Source: Morella rubra
Taxonomy: Eukaryota; Streptophyta; Magnoliopsida; Fagales; Myricaceae
Assembly (NCBI GenBank): GCA_003952965.2
Contig: CM025855.1
Coordinates: forward strand, 24,109,469 to 24,173,468
Length of the DNA stretch: 64,000 nt
Direction: 5' to 3'
Under the pieces are notes generated by a model, which worked only from the letters and a program-made list of their open reading frames with translations, had not been told where the DNA came from and ran no database searches. A program made the position numbers and the translations under genes. This document shows positions 1 to 13,104 of this stretch, piece after piece; within the stretch, counting starts at the first letter, position 1, and every line of letters starts with the position of its first letter.

Positions 1-557
1 CCCACTAGAGTCTCTTACTTCGTTTGGGAGGCAACGCATGATAGGATTTTGATGAGGGATAATTTAAGAAGGAGAGGTGTTTATGTGGTGGATTGGTGTT
101 TTTTGTGTAAGGGTGATGGGAAACCAGTCTACCACATGTTATTGCATTGTCCAGTGGCGAGAGGTCTTTGGAAGCATGTGTTTAGTATGTTGAATCTTCA
201 TTGGTTTATGCCAGAAAGGGTGGCTAATGTCTTACTTTGTTGGGATAGGAAGTTCAAGGATCCTCTTGTTAAGGCTATTTGGAAGATGATCCCCTCCTGC
301 ATTTGGTGGTGTCTTTGGAGGGAGCGTAAAAGTAGATGTTTTGAGGATTCGGCTTTGTCGTTGGAGCAGTTGCAGGGGGGCATGATGTTTTCTCTCTTTT
401 CTTGGGCTAATGCTATGTTGGGGGGCCCTTTCTTAGATTTTCAGGACTTTATAGTTTCTTTGTTTGTTTGCTTTAAGTTGTTTCGGTACAATTTGTACTG
501 TTCTTTTTTCTTTCTCTGTTTTAATAAAATTGTTGCTTATCAATAAAAAAGAAAAAT
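1..557 (+). mobile_element. 3' end of an L1-type LINE (zf-RVT domain plus 3' tail)
   Basis: Frame 1 is open from the window edge and encodes the C-terminal zinc-binding region found after the reverse transcriptase of plant non-LTR retrotransposons (zf-RVT). A tract with the pattern C-x2-C ... H-x4-C lies at about bases 90-155 (WCFLCKGDGKP, then MLLHCPVARGLW). The upstream residues RVSYFVWEA and DNLRRRG are also typical. The coding part ends near 545. It is followed by an A-rich tail with an AATAAA-like signal around 522-557. The 5' part is outside the window, so its length and activity cannot be judged. Insertion is in the sense orientation within an intron of TAF1. Confidence 0.85.
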
Positions 558-577
558 CTCTCGTCAATGAATTCCAG

Positions 578-3500
578 GTTCTTCTGAAGTTCGATGTTGG
601 TGAGGAAGAGATTGCAAAACTGACAAGATGGCATCGGATTGCTATGATACGCAAGCTTTCAAGTGAGCAAGCTGCATCTGGAGTACAAATTGATCCCACA
701 ACTATCAGCAAATATGCTCGTGGCCAAAGAATGTCCTTTCTTCAACTGCAGCAGCAGACGAGAGAGAAATGTCAGGAGATTTGGGATCGACAAGTTCAAA
801 GTCTTTCTGCCTTAGATCATGAAAACGAGAGCGACTCTGAGGGAAATAGTGATCTTGATTCCTTTGCTGGGGATTTAGAGAATCTTCTTGATGCAGAGGA
901 ATGTGAAGAAGAAGTAGGGAACTATGACACCAACTATGAGAAAGCAGATGGTGTTAAGGGGTTGAAAATGAGAAGGCGACCATCCCTAGCTCAGGCAGAA
1001 GAGGAAATTGAAGATGAAGCAGCTGAAGCAGCCGAGTTATGCAGGTTACTAATGGATGGTAGGTACATTTTAGTCACACAAAAGGACTAACGGTGATTTA
1101 ATTTCCTCTAATGTTATGTTGGAGGAGCTTCTATGAGAATCTCTCTGGGTGAACTCTTTTCCCTTTCTGGGATTAGCTAACCATTCTAGATCTGCCGTGC
1201 CCAGAAAATATTATATGGAAAAGGTCAAAAGTTTTGGGAAATCTGTAGCACAACTCTAGTGGTTGTTGTAATGGCATCTAAACTCCTACTCGTGATATAT
1301 GCTTTACCTTCAAACTTTCCATAGGTGATGATGCTGAGAGGAGGAAGAAGAAAAAAACAGGAGTTGTGAGGGAGCAATCACAACTGGCTGGGGGTTCACA
1401 ACCAAGCTTTGGCATCGAGAATGTGGATCGGATCAAGCAAATCATTGGGAATGCCCAACCTGGTGGTTCCTATACTTCAAAGGAGTATTTCAGTAAAGAT
1501 AAAAAGGAGGTGGGAATGACTTGCATTTTTATTATCAATCACCTGTTTACTTTCCTATGGAAGTGTTGTCTTTTTTGTAATGGCTCCCCCAGCGTATTAA
1601 CGTAGATCTGAGGATAATAGGAAGTGCTGTATGTCTTGGTGGCAGGTTGAGAATGTTCTCACGAAAAGAAGTAAGTATGGAAAGGTGAAAGCAACAAAAA
1701 AGCCTGATATCACAAATATAGGTCTAGTCAGTAAGAAACTGAAAATATCAGGAGATAAAGTCAAGGCAAGTGACCTCATCCATCTTCATGTTTCGTCTTT
1801 GGTGGTATCATACGTTAATGTTTTGCCTTAATGGAATTCTCTACATTTGAGTTTCTTTCAAATACATTCAACCAGTACCACGGGTACTTGAGGATCCTCT
1901 TCTTTTCCCCAAATTCCATTCTATATTTCCTTAATGTGCTTGTTTCTTACTTTACAATTGTGTGGAAATATGATCATTAATCTTACCATAATAATAAGAG
2001 CCATAATAACATAATGTTTTATTAGAGAAGTTCTCAAAAATAGGATGACAACAAATGGGTGGAAAAGTATACATGACTGCAACTCCAATTGGCTAATGAT
2101 GATTCGTGGAGATAGCCCCAATTGAATTGTGATTAAGACTGGAGTTTTATTAGAAGGCTTCTGAATTTGTAATGGGATTGTATATTGATCTCTGCACGGT
2201 TATTCTTCTGATATTCCTGGTGGAATAATATCATGAAGCTACTCCAAATGTTGAGTGTTCAACTCTTTTGAAGTTAGTTGACATGATTCTTTTATTTTGG
2301 CCCCTAACATATGCGGTATTACAATGAATAAGTTGTCAATTCAAAGCGTCCCTCTTGTATGTGTTGGATGTGCTTGATGCTCGATATACAAAGCATGTCA
2401 ATAACTTGACCCTAGTGTTTTGTAGTAGACTCAAGTTTCCCTTTTTGTTTACCCTTCTTGTTTGTTCCGGGCTTAGTCTAATGATTGGTACTTGGTCGTT
2501 GCAAGTGTCCCGAGAGTCCTACTTGTTGGACAAAAAGTGTGGGTCTATAGCTATATTTCACTGTACTGGAAGAAATTAGACTGCAATAAAGGAATATGAA
2601 TGTTTGGAGTATTGGGGCAAGATTACTTTTGTGTGTTCCTGTCACACCACTCGCCACTCATATTTTTCACTTCTGCCACAAACCTTAATTTAAAGACACT
2701 GCATGTGGTTTCCCACAACGTTTTCGTTTTTCTGCAACCTTTGAGCTAATAAACCTCTTCCTTCCTGACCAAAGATGAATAATCCTCAATCCCTTAATCC
2801 TTACTTCGATTTCTTTGCTGTGTATATTTTATTCATGTTGACCATCAGTCTTAAAAAATTAAGGGAACTCTTGTATCATTGTGAAGCTTAAGATCACACG
2901 CCTTTTTCCCCTTTGCTTGCCACTATGCTATTGTAACCGGGTTTTCACGTGTATTAAGTCAGCTTTAGTGCAGGCCTCCTAATTTCCACTTGCGGTGACT
3001 ATTAAAGGACCCACCTGCGCTATTGAGCACCAAAAACCAATGAATCTAAGGTCCATCCAGTTTTGAGAATTATTATACTCTTGCTGTAATTCCTTGAAAG
3101 CTGTAGAAGGTATGCTGAAGGAACAAACTAAAGGCACTTATCAAGAAGCATATGAAAAATTTACGCAAATTATTATCTGTCAATACCTGAACTTTGATCC
3201 TGTGTGCTCTATGCTATTGTCCATTAGCTTTATCGTGACAACAGAGATGAATACTGGATCTTGAGGTTTGCTTAGATCTGGTGTTTGAACTGCTTTTATG
3301 GGCAGTTTTTCCCAAAAAATATCTTGTCATCTGCATGTATGAAATTTCATATCTGTTCAAAACTGCGTTGCATTTGCCAGAGTTGGTACTTCTTTGTACT
3401 ACACACGTGTTCCGAAGAACAATCTGATGTTTGGCTGTAAGCTTAAATTGCATGCTTCTTTTTGGGTGGTTGTCATAGCATTTACTTCAACATTTCTACC

Positions 3501-6500
3501 TCTTGCCCAAAACAATCCTAATTTGCTCTCCTGACTGAAACCAGGTCTTTAAGGAGAAGAAGTCAGCAAGAGAGAGTTTCGTTTGTGGGGCATGCGGTCA
3601 GGTGCGTAACTATATGGTTTTCAATTTTCAATATCTTAATGATGTTTTAAAAAGGTAAATAAATATGAGTGTTCGCTGTTTGATGACCAGCTTGGACATA
3701 TGAGGACAAACAAAAACTGCCCCAAGTATGGAGAAGATCTAGAAGCAAACCTCGAAACTGCTGATCTGGAGAAGGCATCTATAAAATTAAAATCCTTGGA
3801 TCCCTCTAGTCAGTCCCAGCAGAAACCCCAAACAAAGAAGCTCATTTCAAAAAGTGCGACGAAAATTGCAATTGTCGAAGCTCCTGATGATGAAAAGTCT
3901 AGTTTGAAGGCAAAAGTTCTTCCAGTGAAGTTTAAATGCGGCTCCGTTGACAAGCTCTCTGATAATCTTGGTGTTGAAGCAGCACTGGGTTTGGACCAGC
4001 CAGTCACTTCCATTTCTGAAACTGGAAAGTCCATTGTCAAGTTTAATAAAATAATAATTCCCAGCAAGATGAAAGCTGACGATGCAGATCCCCCTAAACC
4101 ATCCATCGTAATAAGACCACCAACAAATACAGCAAAAGATCAGCCAGAATCTCATAGACGCTCTCTTGTGATACGGCCACAAACAGAAACAGATAGGGAT
4201 CAACCACAGAAGAAAATTATAATCAAACGGCCCAAAGAGATTATCGATGTGGACCAGGTCAGTCAGGATGGAAGCACTGGCTTTGAGTACCGGAAAACTA
4301 AAAGGATCGTTGAATTGTCCGAGATTGAGAAGCATAAAAAGCAGGAGAATATGTTTTTGACCAGGGAATCAGCAAAAAAAAAGGCTAGAGAGGATAGAAG
4401 ATGGTGGGAAGAGCAAGAGAAGCAAAGAAATGAAGAGAGATTGAGAGAAGAGAGGACAAGAAGGCTTTACGAGGGAGAAATGAGGATGCTAGAAGAGCAG
4501 GAAAAGTTAGCTGAGATTAAAAGATATGAAGCATCCATCAGAAGAGAGAGGGAGGAAGAAGAAAGACAGAAAGCGAAGAAGAAGAAAAAGAAGAAGAGGC
4601 CTGAAGTTAAAGAGTATCTAGAGGACCCCAGAACAAGAAGGAATGACAAAAGGATGCCAGAGAGAGACCGGAGTGCAAAAAGGAGGCCTGTTGTTGAGCT
4701 GGGAAGGTACAGCGCAGAGTATACACCACAAACAAAGCGTCGGAAAGGGGGAGAGGTACTGCACTCAATTATACCTTGTCTGTTACTTTCTTCAGTGCGG
4801 TTTTTCCTTCACTTGGTGCTCTTTATTACAAGTTATAGTGATCATTTCCTGTATGGGATAATATCTCACCTCCTAGATGAAAAAAGATTGGAACATAACA
4901 ATTGCAAGGTGACAATCCTGTACAGTTGAGTGTGGATGGAATTTATGAGGGGCAACTACATAACCTCAGGACTGAATTGAAAGACTTTTAGCTGTTAGTT
5001 TTTTGGAATTATTTATTTTATTAGATATTACCAGGAGGGGCAAAAGGGCTGGTAAAAGGATGACCCAACCCCAATGGGGTGAGCCTGGATGCTAACAGAT
5101 CTGGGCTTTGGGTGGGTTGGCCAGACAAGGAAGGTTTAATCATCTCCTCTCCCTCACATCGTGAAAATGTTATTAAGAGTCCTTAGTTTTACTGTATGTT
5201 TCCTCCATTGTTTGTAAGACACCTTTCTAGGTCTTATCTATCTAGCTGCAATGTATGACAGCTATTAGTAAGAGCTCTGAAACAACCACCTGTCATCTCT
5301 GTTCACCATTGCCTTTACCAGCCACCCCAACTTAATAGACTTTGCTATTTACTTTTTGACCAATATCACCAATTTTTCTTCCCATTACCACTTCTAACCC
5401 AACAGCTCTGATAAAATCCTTTTCTCTATCGAAGGATACCACTTGATTAGGTATGGATCTCTTTTATGGTAAGTATAGATCTTGATTTGTTGGAAGTTTT
5501 GCTAAAAGAAAAAGATAATCAAGGTCTAAGTTTCTCAAACTTCTGCAGTTCTTTTTACGCATGAGTTAAATGGTTAATGGTGAAATTGGCACCAGCCTTA
5601 GTGGTGGACAATACTAATGGTAACAGTAGAATTATCAACGCCAGTCGTAGTAATAACAATAACGATAATAATAGTGACCATAGAAAAGTTGGTTAAATGA
5701 GGCTGGTGCACTGCCTTCTTCCGGAAGTCCTATTAGGGTTTCGATTTTTTTTTTTTGTTATTTGTTGCAAATTTTTTTATTACAAATTAAAATAGAAAAG
5801 GAAATGGTTATCAGAATAGAAGAGTGGCTTGATGATTCTGGATTGAATGGTAGTGTTGATATTACGGCCAAACACTTCTCAAATTCCTTTCACGTGAAGA
5901 ATAGACAATCATAATACTACTGATTATGCTGAATTATGAATGTATAACAATTTTTTTTTTTGATAAGCAAGCCAACTTTATTAAAGAGAAGAAAATCAAA
6001 GGACACACAACAACAGGGTCAACAGTACAAGAGACTATACTAAAAACCACTAAAACAAGCAAGCGAGAAAGCTAAGAAAATCCAGAAAACCACTCAATAT
6101 TCATTTGGAATGTATAACAATGGTAGCACAATTTATTAAATTAGTGAACATAGAAATAACAGCAACTATCAATCTTTAGATATCTGTTTTGTTGTCAATC
6201 TTACCTATTATATACCAACTTAGTGGGATCTGTTAGTGGGGTGTTTTTTAGATAGTGGCGTATGGATGGATGGTTATGAACTACCCTAGTGAGTTTCTTA
6301 GGTGGTTTCCGAGAGAAGTGTAAGGTAATAAACTTGGTGTTGAAAGAGAACTGTTGAGTTAAATTGCATGCTGCAACAAAAAATTTCTTCACTGTGTTCT
6401 TGGTAGAAATATTATTTTACTAGTTGTCAAACGTCATCCTACTGGTCTTCAGTAATGCTCCAACTGCCCTTAGATTTAGTTGAAGGTACACAGACCTCCC

Positions 6501-8393
6501 TCGTAATTTTTAGAATCACAACACCATCCATGTCACCAGTTTTCCATTAATGTGGGTGACTGAAAATATGATTTTTTGCAGATTTACTCAAGTCTTTGCA
6601 TTTGTTTAAAATATCATAAAAATGGACTTAAAAATGAAAAATAAAAGGCTATTAAAATAAAAGACAACCTTTTCATAAATAAATGGTCCACCACCTTTCC
6701 ATCATATCTACACCCTGCACTGTACCCCCATTTCAAATTGCCACATATCATCACCATCAATGGCATGGCCAACAGGGTTAGTAGTATATCCCTGAAGACC
6801 TAAACACTTCTGGGACTGGGTGAGAAATCTGAGCCCGAAAGATTTGAGTGTGAAAGAAGAGGATTTTGTTGAGGTTTGTAAGGCAAGCTGTTAGTTGGGC
6901 TAGAAATGGTGATGGGTTGTCTCTGCTTCAGCGCATTTGTGAGTGGCAGTTTCGAGTGTGTAAAGTCCGAGAGAGGGGGAAGGGGAAGGGGAAGGAGAGG
7001 GGGAAGGATGAGAGAGGGTCAAGGGTTTTCGATACATTTTAAACGCGGTTGAGTCTGAATTGTTTGTGAGATTCTGCTCTTTTAGATCTCCGTTAACCCT
7101 TTTCAATGTCTATGGTTTGAATTTCGATCCTGAATCTGAGATAGGGGATTGATGGTACTAGATTTGATTTTCTTGTTGAACCCATTTTGGAGTACGGTGT
7201 TTTGGTGCTTTCCAAAAGCTTTCCAAAAAAACAAATTTCCTTTCCTTTCCTTAAACATAGGCTGTGATACTTAAGTGATTTTGAGGGATTGTTGAGGGGT
7301 TTCCTCTTGCGAAAGAGTTCAAGAATCAAATTTCAAATCACAATAATATCAGTCAGGAGTAAAAGTAAACCAGACTTTTCAGCAGTGAACGAGGTTGAGG
7401 ATAGCAAAGCAGACTAGGATAAGCAGGAATGGTGGAGTTGTCAGAGAAGATGGTGGAGCTGGGTTGGTGAAGAATGGGCTAAAACTAACTGCCATTATAT
7501 CATATGGGACATTAAAAATTTAACTCGGTGAGGTTAATTTTATAATTTCACATGTTTTGAAAGGCGAGTTTGGTTTATAATATCTCAAAATTTTGATCAT
7601 GCGGGTAAAGATATATTGACAGATTGGACTAAAATGGATGCTAGATGGTAAACTAAGTAAAGTTTTGAGCAGTTTTACAGAATATGAATAATCCAAGTGA
7701 GGTTGGAATATTTTAACCATATCATTTCTTTTGTTTTGTTGCTTTAAATACACCTTTTTAGCCATGCCCACAGAAAGAAGAATTTGAGTGAGAGATTTAT
7801 CTAGTGTTTTTGCCTTTCTTTTCTTTGGTGTTCTTTCTTTCCCCTTTTCTTGTTGAGCTTCTATTTCTATAGATCGTAGATCATCCACCCAAAAATTCAG
7901 TAACTGGTGCAGAATTATTTGCACGGCTGTTCAGGGAGAGCCTCACATTTGCAGTTCCTGTTTAAAATATACGTACATATTAGTTCTGCCTAAATTCCCA
8001 TTTAAGTCAAATTCTTGATTGATTGTCCCACAGGTTGGTTTGGCGAACATCTTGGAGCGCATGGTAGAGACCCTCAAAGACAAGTACGAGGTGTCTTATC
8101 TTTTCTTAAAACCAGTATCCAAAAAGGACGCTCCTGACTACCATGACATCATAAAGCGCCCCATGGACCTGGCCACAATCAAGGAGAAGGTCAGGAAGAT
8201 GGAATACAGGAGCCGTGAAGATTTCAGGCATGATGTGTGGCAGATAACGTATAATGCCCACAGATATAACGACGGCCGCAATCCGGGGATTCCTCCCCTA
8301 GCAGATCAGCTTTTGGAGCTTTGTGATTTTCTGTTAATTGAGAATGATGAAAGTTTGACTGAAGCTGAAGCTGGTATCGAGTACAGGGAGTAG
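578..8393 (+). CDS. TAF1: TAF1, TFIID subunit 1 (C-terminal six exons; 5' part outside window)
   Basis: This is the largest subunit of the general transcription factor TFIID, acting in the nucleus at RNA polymerase II promoters. The exons I place are 578-1058, 1325-1509, 1646-1765, 3545-3601, 3691-4755 and 8034-8393. They keep frame throughout and give about 755 codons. Seen in order: the conserved block KFDVGEEEIAKLTRWHR near the start; the acidic stretch DSDLDSFAGDLENLLDAEE-like; a zinc knuckle (CGACGQLGHMRTNKNC) split by an intron; a long charged, Lys/Glu-rich probable coiled coil; and a C-terminal bromodomain (YLFLKPV, DYHDIIKRPMDL, YNAHRYND). Plant TAF1 is about 1,900 residues, so roughly 60% lies upstream. 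The intron 1766-3544 starts with GC rather than GT. The last intron is 3.3 kb and holds a LINE fragment. It could be the HAF2-type paralogue; the sequence does not separate the two. Confidence 0.93.
5938..6120 (-). mobile_element. 5'-truncated LINE fragment with 13-bp target-site duplication, in TAF1 last intron
   Basis: The 13-base direct repeat GAATGTATAACAA is at 5938-5950 and again at 6108-6120. Between them the + strand begins with poly-T and TGATAAGCAAGCCAACTTTATTAAA, so the element runs on the minus strand and ends in poly-A. Its 3' end (TTTAATAAAGTTGGCTTGCTTATCA-like, then A's) closely resembles the tail of the LINE at 1-557 (TTTTAATAAAATTGTTGCTTATCA-like, then A's). I read it as a 157-bp, 5'-truncated copy of the same family made by target-primed reverse transcription. 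Confidence 0.85.
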
Positions 8394-11300
8394 GTGATAG
8401 TGATGTTTGTGTTAGATAAATTATTTGCCTGAAAGCCCTGCTTTGGTGTATCAATTTGTAGTTTCTGGGGCTTTCTGGTTTGTATGTTAAGGGGGGGATG
8501 GCTTTCAGTTCAGCCTATTATATGTCAATTGTATCCTTGGGGAAACATCAGAAAACGAAAATGAGTTGCTTCCCGTTTACATATTCTGTATATAGGAGTT
8601 AAAATTAGTTCAGCAACGTGAGAGCCCTAAAGCGTCTTCTGGAAATGAAATCTGGCCAGGTAGTTAAAATTTGTTGCAGGAGAGTGTATTCCACCAGAGT
8701 ACTGATTACCATTTTACTGTGTTTGGTACTTAAAATTTTGGCCCAATAAGAATATTCTTAATTTGCAAAATTTCTATCAGTCTGCCGGACCCTTCGGTAG
8801 ACCTACTCTCCCTAGAAACTGACGAGACGTAACATTCGGGTACAAAAGCTGGGGGGGCGTCCAAAGGACAAAGCAGATCCCAGTTCATCAATATGAGAGG
8901 AGAACCACACCATTGGAAAGAAGAGTGGGTTTCAAACTCGTACTCTGAAGGCTCTGCAGTGGGAAATCACGGTAGAAAAAAAAAAACAGAAAAAAATTGA
9001 ATGATGAATTCCGAGGTGAAGATGTGCAACATCTGATTACTCTTTTACCTTAAGATTCCATTTTACCCGAGCTGGGGTTTCAAGTGATACAAACTTTTTA
9101 GTACGGTGGACGACACAGACATCTGTTCATAGAAAGAGCAAGAATAGGCAAATTTTCTGATGCATCAATGATATCTAACAGTGCAGGCCCCAATTAATAC
9201 ATCATTAACTAAGATTATGATTGAGATTAAACTTCAATTTAGTCAAGCTGTTGAGCACGAAGTGTGAATCCCGAGATCTAAGAGCTGGTATTATTTCAAA
9301 AGGATAATGAGTTTTACAAGAAATTAATGTTCGTATAATTTAATAAAACTTTGATCAGGATTCTCTCCAATTTTCTATTTAAATTTGAAAGAAATAAACA
9401 CTACATATAGATATCATAACATTCAATAGTACATGTATTAATTACCAACCATGTGAGGCCTATGTGCTTTTTGAGTTAAACAATCTAATTCAATAAATTA
9501 GAAAAAGATCTTTATCCCTCATCCTAAAAGTATCTATTTTAATTTAAACAAAGTTAACCACAGTTAACCATTAGTATGCATATATACAAGGCTTTCAGGT
9601 TGAGGATTTACTGCATCAGCTTTTAACCAGCTAATGTTTGGCTTGGCTTCCCTATTGGGTCGTGTCATTTCCACCTTTAATTTTACCTTCACCTTTTAAT
9701 TTTACTTTTTCGAAGTCCACTCTTTCACACTCCTCTTTTCACTCCTTTGGTGAGGTTTTCTTTTGCCATTATGGTTCCACCTTAGCTCTAGTGGCCCGTG
9801 CACGGAAAAGGTTCCCACTCCCACCCCTTCAATGGGATAATGTCCAAGTGATGCCCACACACTTAACGCTTAAGTTTTCAGTGAGAATTGAGTTCAAGCA
9901 CCACAATAACAATAATCTCCTCATTAATTTCCTTGATCACTTTTTTTCTTCGCAATCCTTTTAGTAAAATACTTCTTAATTAACCACTATATTACTAATT
10001 AGTTTGTCATGGCCTTTTTATTTTAACATGATCTCAACAAGGTGCTGATTTATTTTTTATTTTTTAAAAAAAAAAAATTGACTTAAATCTAGAGAGAAGC
10101 AATTTTCTGAGTTACCAAAGACCTGTGGCTCCCACTCACTCACACCACCATGTGTTTCTTTTATTTCTTATAATTATTACTTTTTTTCTCGATAAAAAAA
10201 AAAGATAGAAAAGAGCCTTGCAAAGATAAGAATATTGGTCAATTAAACTTTATTTTATTTAGTATATAAATCAAAATCCTAGTTGACCCACTTACATATT
10301 GCCGATTCTTTCGAATCACTTTGGAAAAAGTCTAATCGGCGGTGTAAGCTAAATATAGAAAAATCTGTAGTCCATTTATAAAAAATTAATTAATTTACAT
10401 GAGATTAAAAGGGGACTCCTCAAATGCCTGCGTGCCACCTGAAGAAAAGTTTGAAGCATATGTTATTGCCTCCAAAAGGGCAGACCTCATCATAGGCCCA
10501 ATAGATTATTACATTTGGTATTTGATACTTGTTCCCTCCACTCAAAGCACCATCGTATATGCAATGCGTTTACCTATTCATAATTTATAGGTTTATGCAT
10601 AAATAATTGGGTGATTTTATAAATATGTTTTAATCTCTCTCTCTCTCTCTTTTTGGCCTTTAATGCACGGGAGCAATATATTAGATGCATGATTGTTGTT
10701 AGTGGGAAAAATATATGGAGCATGGAGCATGCACTTGATGATTCTTTGCATAATTATCTTTTTTTTTTTTTAAGGTAGTTTCTTTTTGCATAATTCATTT
10801 GTAGTGTTAATGAGACCCATTAAGCATGATTATGGGTAACGACCAAATTAGATTATTGATTAGTGAATGGCACATGTTCATGTCTATGAAGTTTTCCTAT
10901 TCTTGATCTTTTATTTCTCATTATAATTGCTATTATCATGGACTTCATTTGGAAGACTGTCTGACTTAATTCTTTGCTAAATAGGATCAAGATATTTGCT
11001 AATTTTTCCTTACTATTTCTTAAGATAGAGGATAGAGGATAGAACACCCCCCCCCCCCCCCCCCCCCCCCAAAGGCCCCTTTGTAATGGGTATGGAAACA
11101 GCTTCAGGAAAACAAAGACACTCTTTAACGATGGGAAGACTAGCACCATGGGTTTGAATACTTGTTTGTCATGGGAAAAAAAGCATAAGGAGAAAAGTTA
11201 GAATTTGGGTTGGGCCAATGGGATGTGTCGGGTTGGGTGGAGTCATGGGACCTGATGGGTTTGCTTGCTCCACGAAAGAAAACAAACAAAAAAAAACCAA

Positions 11301-11460
11301 AAAGAACCAAAGGTCAAGAACGCACCGCTAGGTGTTAAGTAACAAGAGACCTGTGAATCAACGGTAAACAAAGATCCGACGTGCCCATTCTACTGTGTCA
11401 CCCGTCGGAATGGTAATTCGACTCGACAGTCAAAAGGGACAAAAATGTCATTTGGTTTAT
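8394..11460. other. TAF1 3' UTR and intergenic DNA
   Basis: The first few hundred bases are presumably the TAF1 3' UTR. The rest is AT-rich, with A/T runs near 8978, 10063 and 10190, a CT run near 10630 and a long C run at 11047. The open frames here (for example 9638-9964) show no family features and look fortuitous. No gene recognised. Confidence 0.6.
11047..11070. repeat. Homopolymer of 24 C
   Basis: An uninterrupted run of 24 C bases followed by AAAGGCCCC. Such a run in an AT-rich plant intergenic region is uncommon. Its exact length is likely to be unreliable. Confidence 0.9.
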
Positions 11461-11461
11461 T

Positions 11462-11468
11462 TATATAA
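11462..11468 (+). promoter_or_regulatory. Putative TATA box of the SAC51-like bHLH gene
   Basis: TATATAA lies just upstream of a pyrimidine-rich stretch (11510-11600) typical of a plant 5' UTR. About 1.6 kb and several likely leader introns separate it from the uORF. The position fits transcription starting near 11,490-11,500, but this is an inference. Confidence 0.5.
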
Positions 11469-11564
11469 TAGCAGCATCCCCGATTAAACGCATTTCTTTA
11501 AAGAATCTCTTTCTTTTGCAACTCCCTCTCTCACAACTGTTCACTCTTTACCTCCTCCTCCTAG

Positions 11565-11568
<4 letters not shown>

Positions 11569-11596
<28 letters not shown>

Positions 11597-11597
11597 C
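11569..11597 (+). repeat. (CT)n microsatellite in the probable 5' leader
   Basis: A CT dinucleotide run of about 14 units within the pyrimidine-rich region downstream of the putative TATA box. Confidence 0.85.
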
Positions 11598-13104
11598 TTC
11601 AAGAGCTTTATCGAAAAGATTTCATTTTGCGCAGATCAGAGCAGGAGAATATTTCCGATTCCCCTCTAATCTTACTGTGAGTTCGTGGATTTTATTTCTT
11701 TTGCTCAAATCAATGTTTTTGTTTTTATTCGTTGTGTGTTAGGTATCCCGTGTTTGGTCGCTGAGAAAACAGAATTTTTGGGAAAGAAAGAGAAATTGAG
11801 AATTAGGACTCAAAGAAAAACGAAGTCGTTTTGCTTATTTATGGAGGTGGTGTGGTATATGAATCAGAAACCCTTAATTGTGTCTGATTCAGCTGCACGG
11901 TTTTTCTCGTTTCCTTTATGCTTAGCGGGTTTACGTGGTGCGAACTAAAGCAAGACTTGAACTAGATACTTGAAGAGTTTGTTCTTTTTGCTCCTTGCCC
12001 TTTTGAATTCCTTCAGTTTCTCAAAGGCCAAACCGAGGATTTAGGACTGTAGGATTTTCTTCCAAGTTGTGACATGTTTTCGTTATACGTTTCAAAAATG
12101 TTCGAAGTTCTGTTATCTTTTAACGGAGGAATCGAGTTAGGCGTAAGTATTCTAGGAAAAGAAAAAAAAAAGTCGACCTTTCATGCTTATTCATTGAGAT
12201 TTCCCATGATATATGTATATCTTATCTACGATGGATGTATGTATATGTATGTTATTTGTGTCTGCCTTATATATATGAGTGGAGTTCCATGATTTCCGGG
12301 TCATCAAGTGATGATAAATCGATTTGTTTATAATTTTCGTTTTTCTTCATCTTTTCTTTCAGAAACAAATAATTAGTCTCCCTTTCTTTTAAAGCAATTT
12401 ACGGATTAAATAGAAGATACAATCCAGGTTTAAAGTATCCCTAGTAAAGGATGCTTTTGCGTTATTGTTGGATGCACAAAATTGGCTATTGTCATCTTAG
12501 CAACTAAATGATCAATGATACATTAGTTATCTTCTTTAGGTTCTTCAATTTGAACGCTCATTACACTTTCTTGTAAACAATCCATTTAGTTTACCCATCA
12601 TTTGATCTGATAAATGTGTATTTTCACGACATTTTTTCAGGGAGTTTGGCTTCAATACATAGTACCAGATTAAGCAGTCGTGGATAACTCAAAATTGCAG
12701 AGGAGGGAAACAGTATGCCTTGGTTGAGTTTATTAGATAATGTGTAACGCAAAATTGGGCGGTTAAACCTGTATTGCAGGGTTATTCTGTAAATTAGTAC
12801 TTCCTTAACCGAATCCTGATTTTGCTTCTCTCGGCCTAGTGCTTGTTACCCAACCGTCCATGGGATCCAATCACTTTTTCATCATTTCTTATGACATGCA
12901 TAGGATTAGCTGAAAGTTAGAGACAAAACCCTGTTAGAACTCAAACTATCCTATTTATTCCCAGTTGTGTTTGGTCTCATCTCTTTGCTCAGTCTACGTC
13001 CAAGGTTTTGGCTTAAGATCTACTCTTCCTGTTTCCTGCTTGCTCTTTTTGGGTGTTTGTTTTGTACCCCGGTAAAGTCAGATAGTCAAGGGTTGAAAGA
13101 AGTT

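Noticed and set aside
8840-8860. ACAAAAGCTGGG-like string resembling a cloning-vector polylinker
   Set aside because: Only about 12 bases match and the flanks do not continue as vector.
9638-9964. 108-codon open frame in the TAF1-SAC51 spacer
   Set aside because: Low-complexity and Phe/Ser-rich, with no recognisable domain or promoter.
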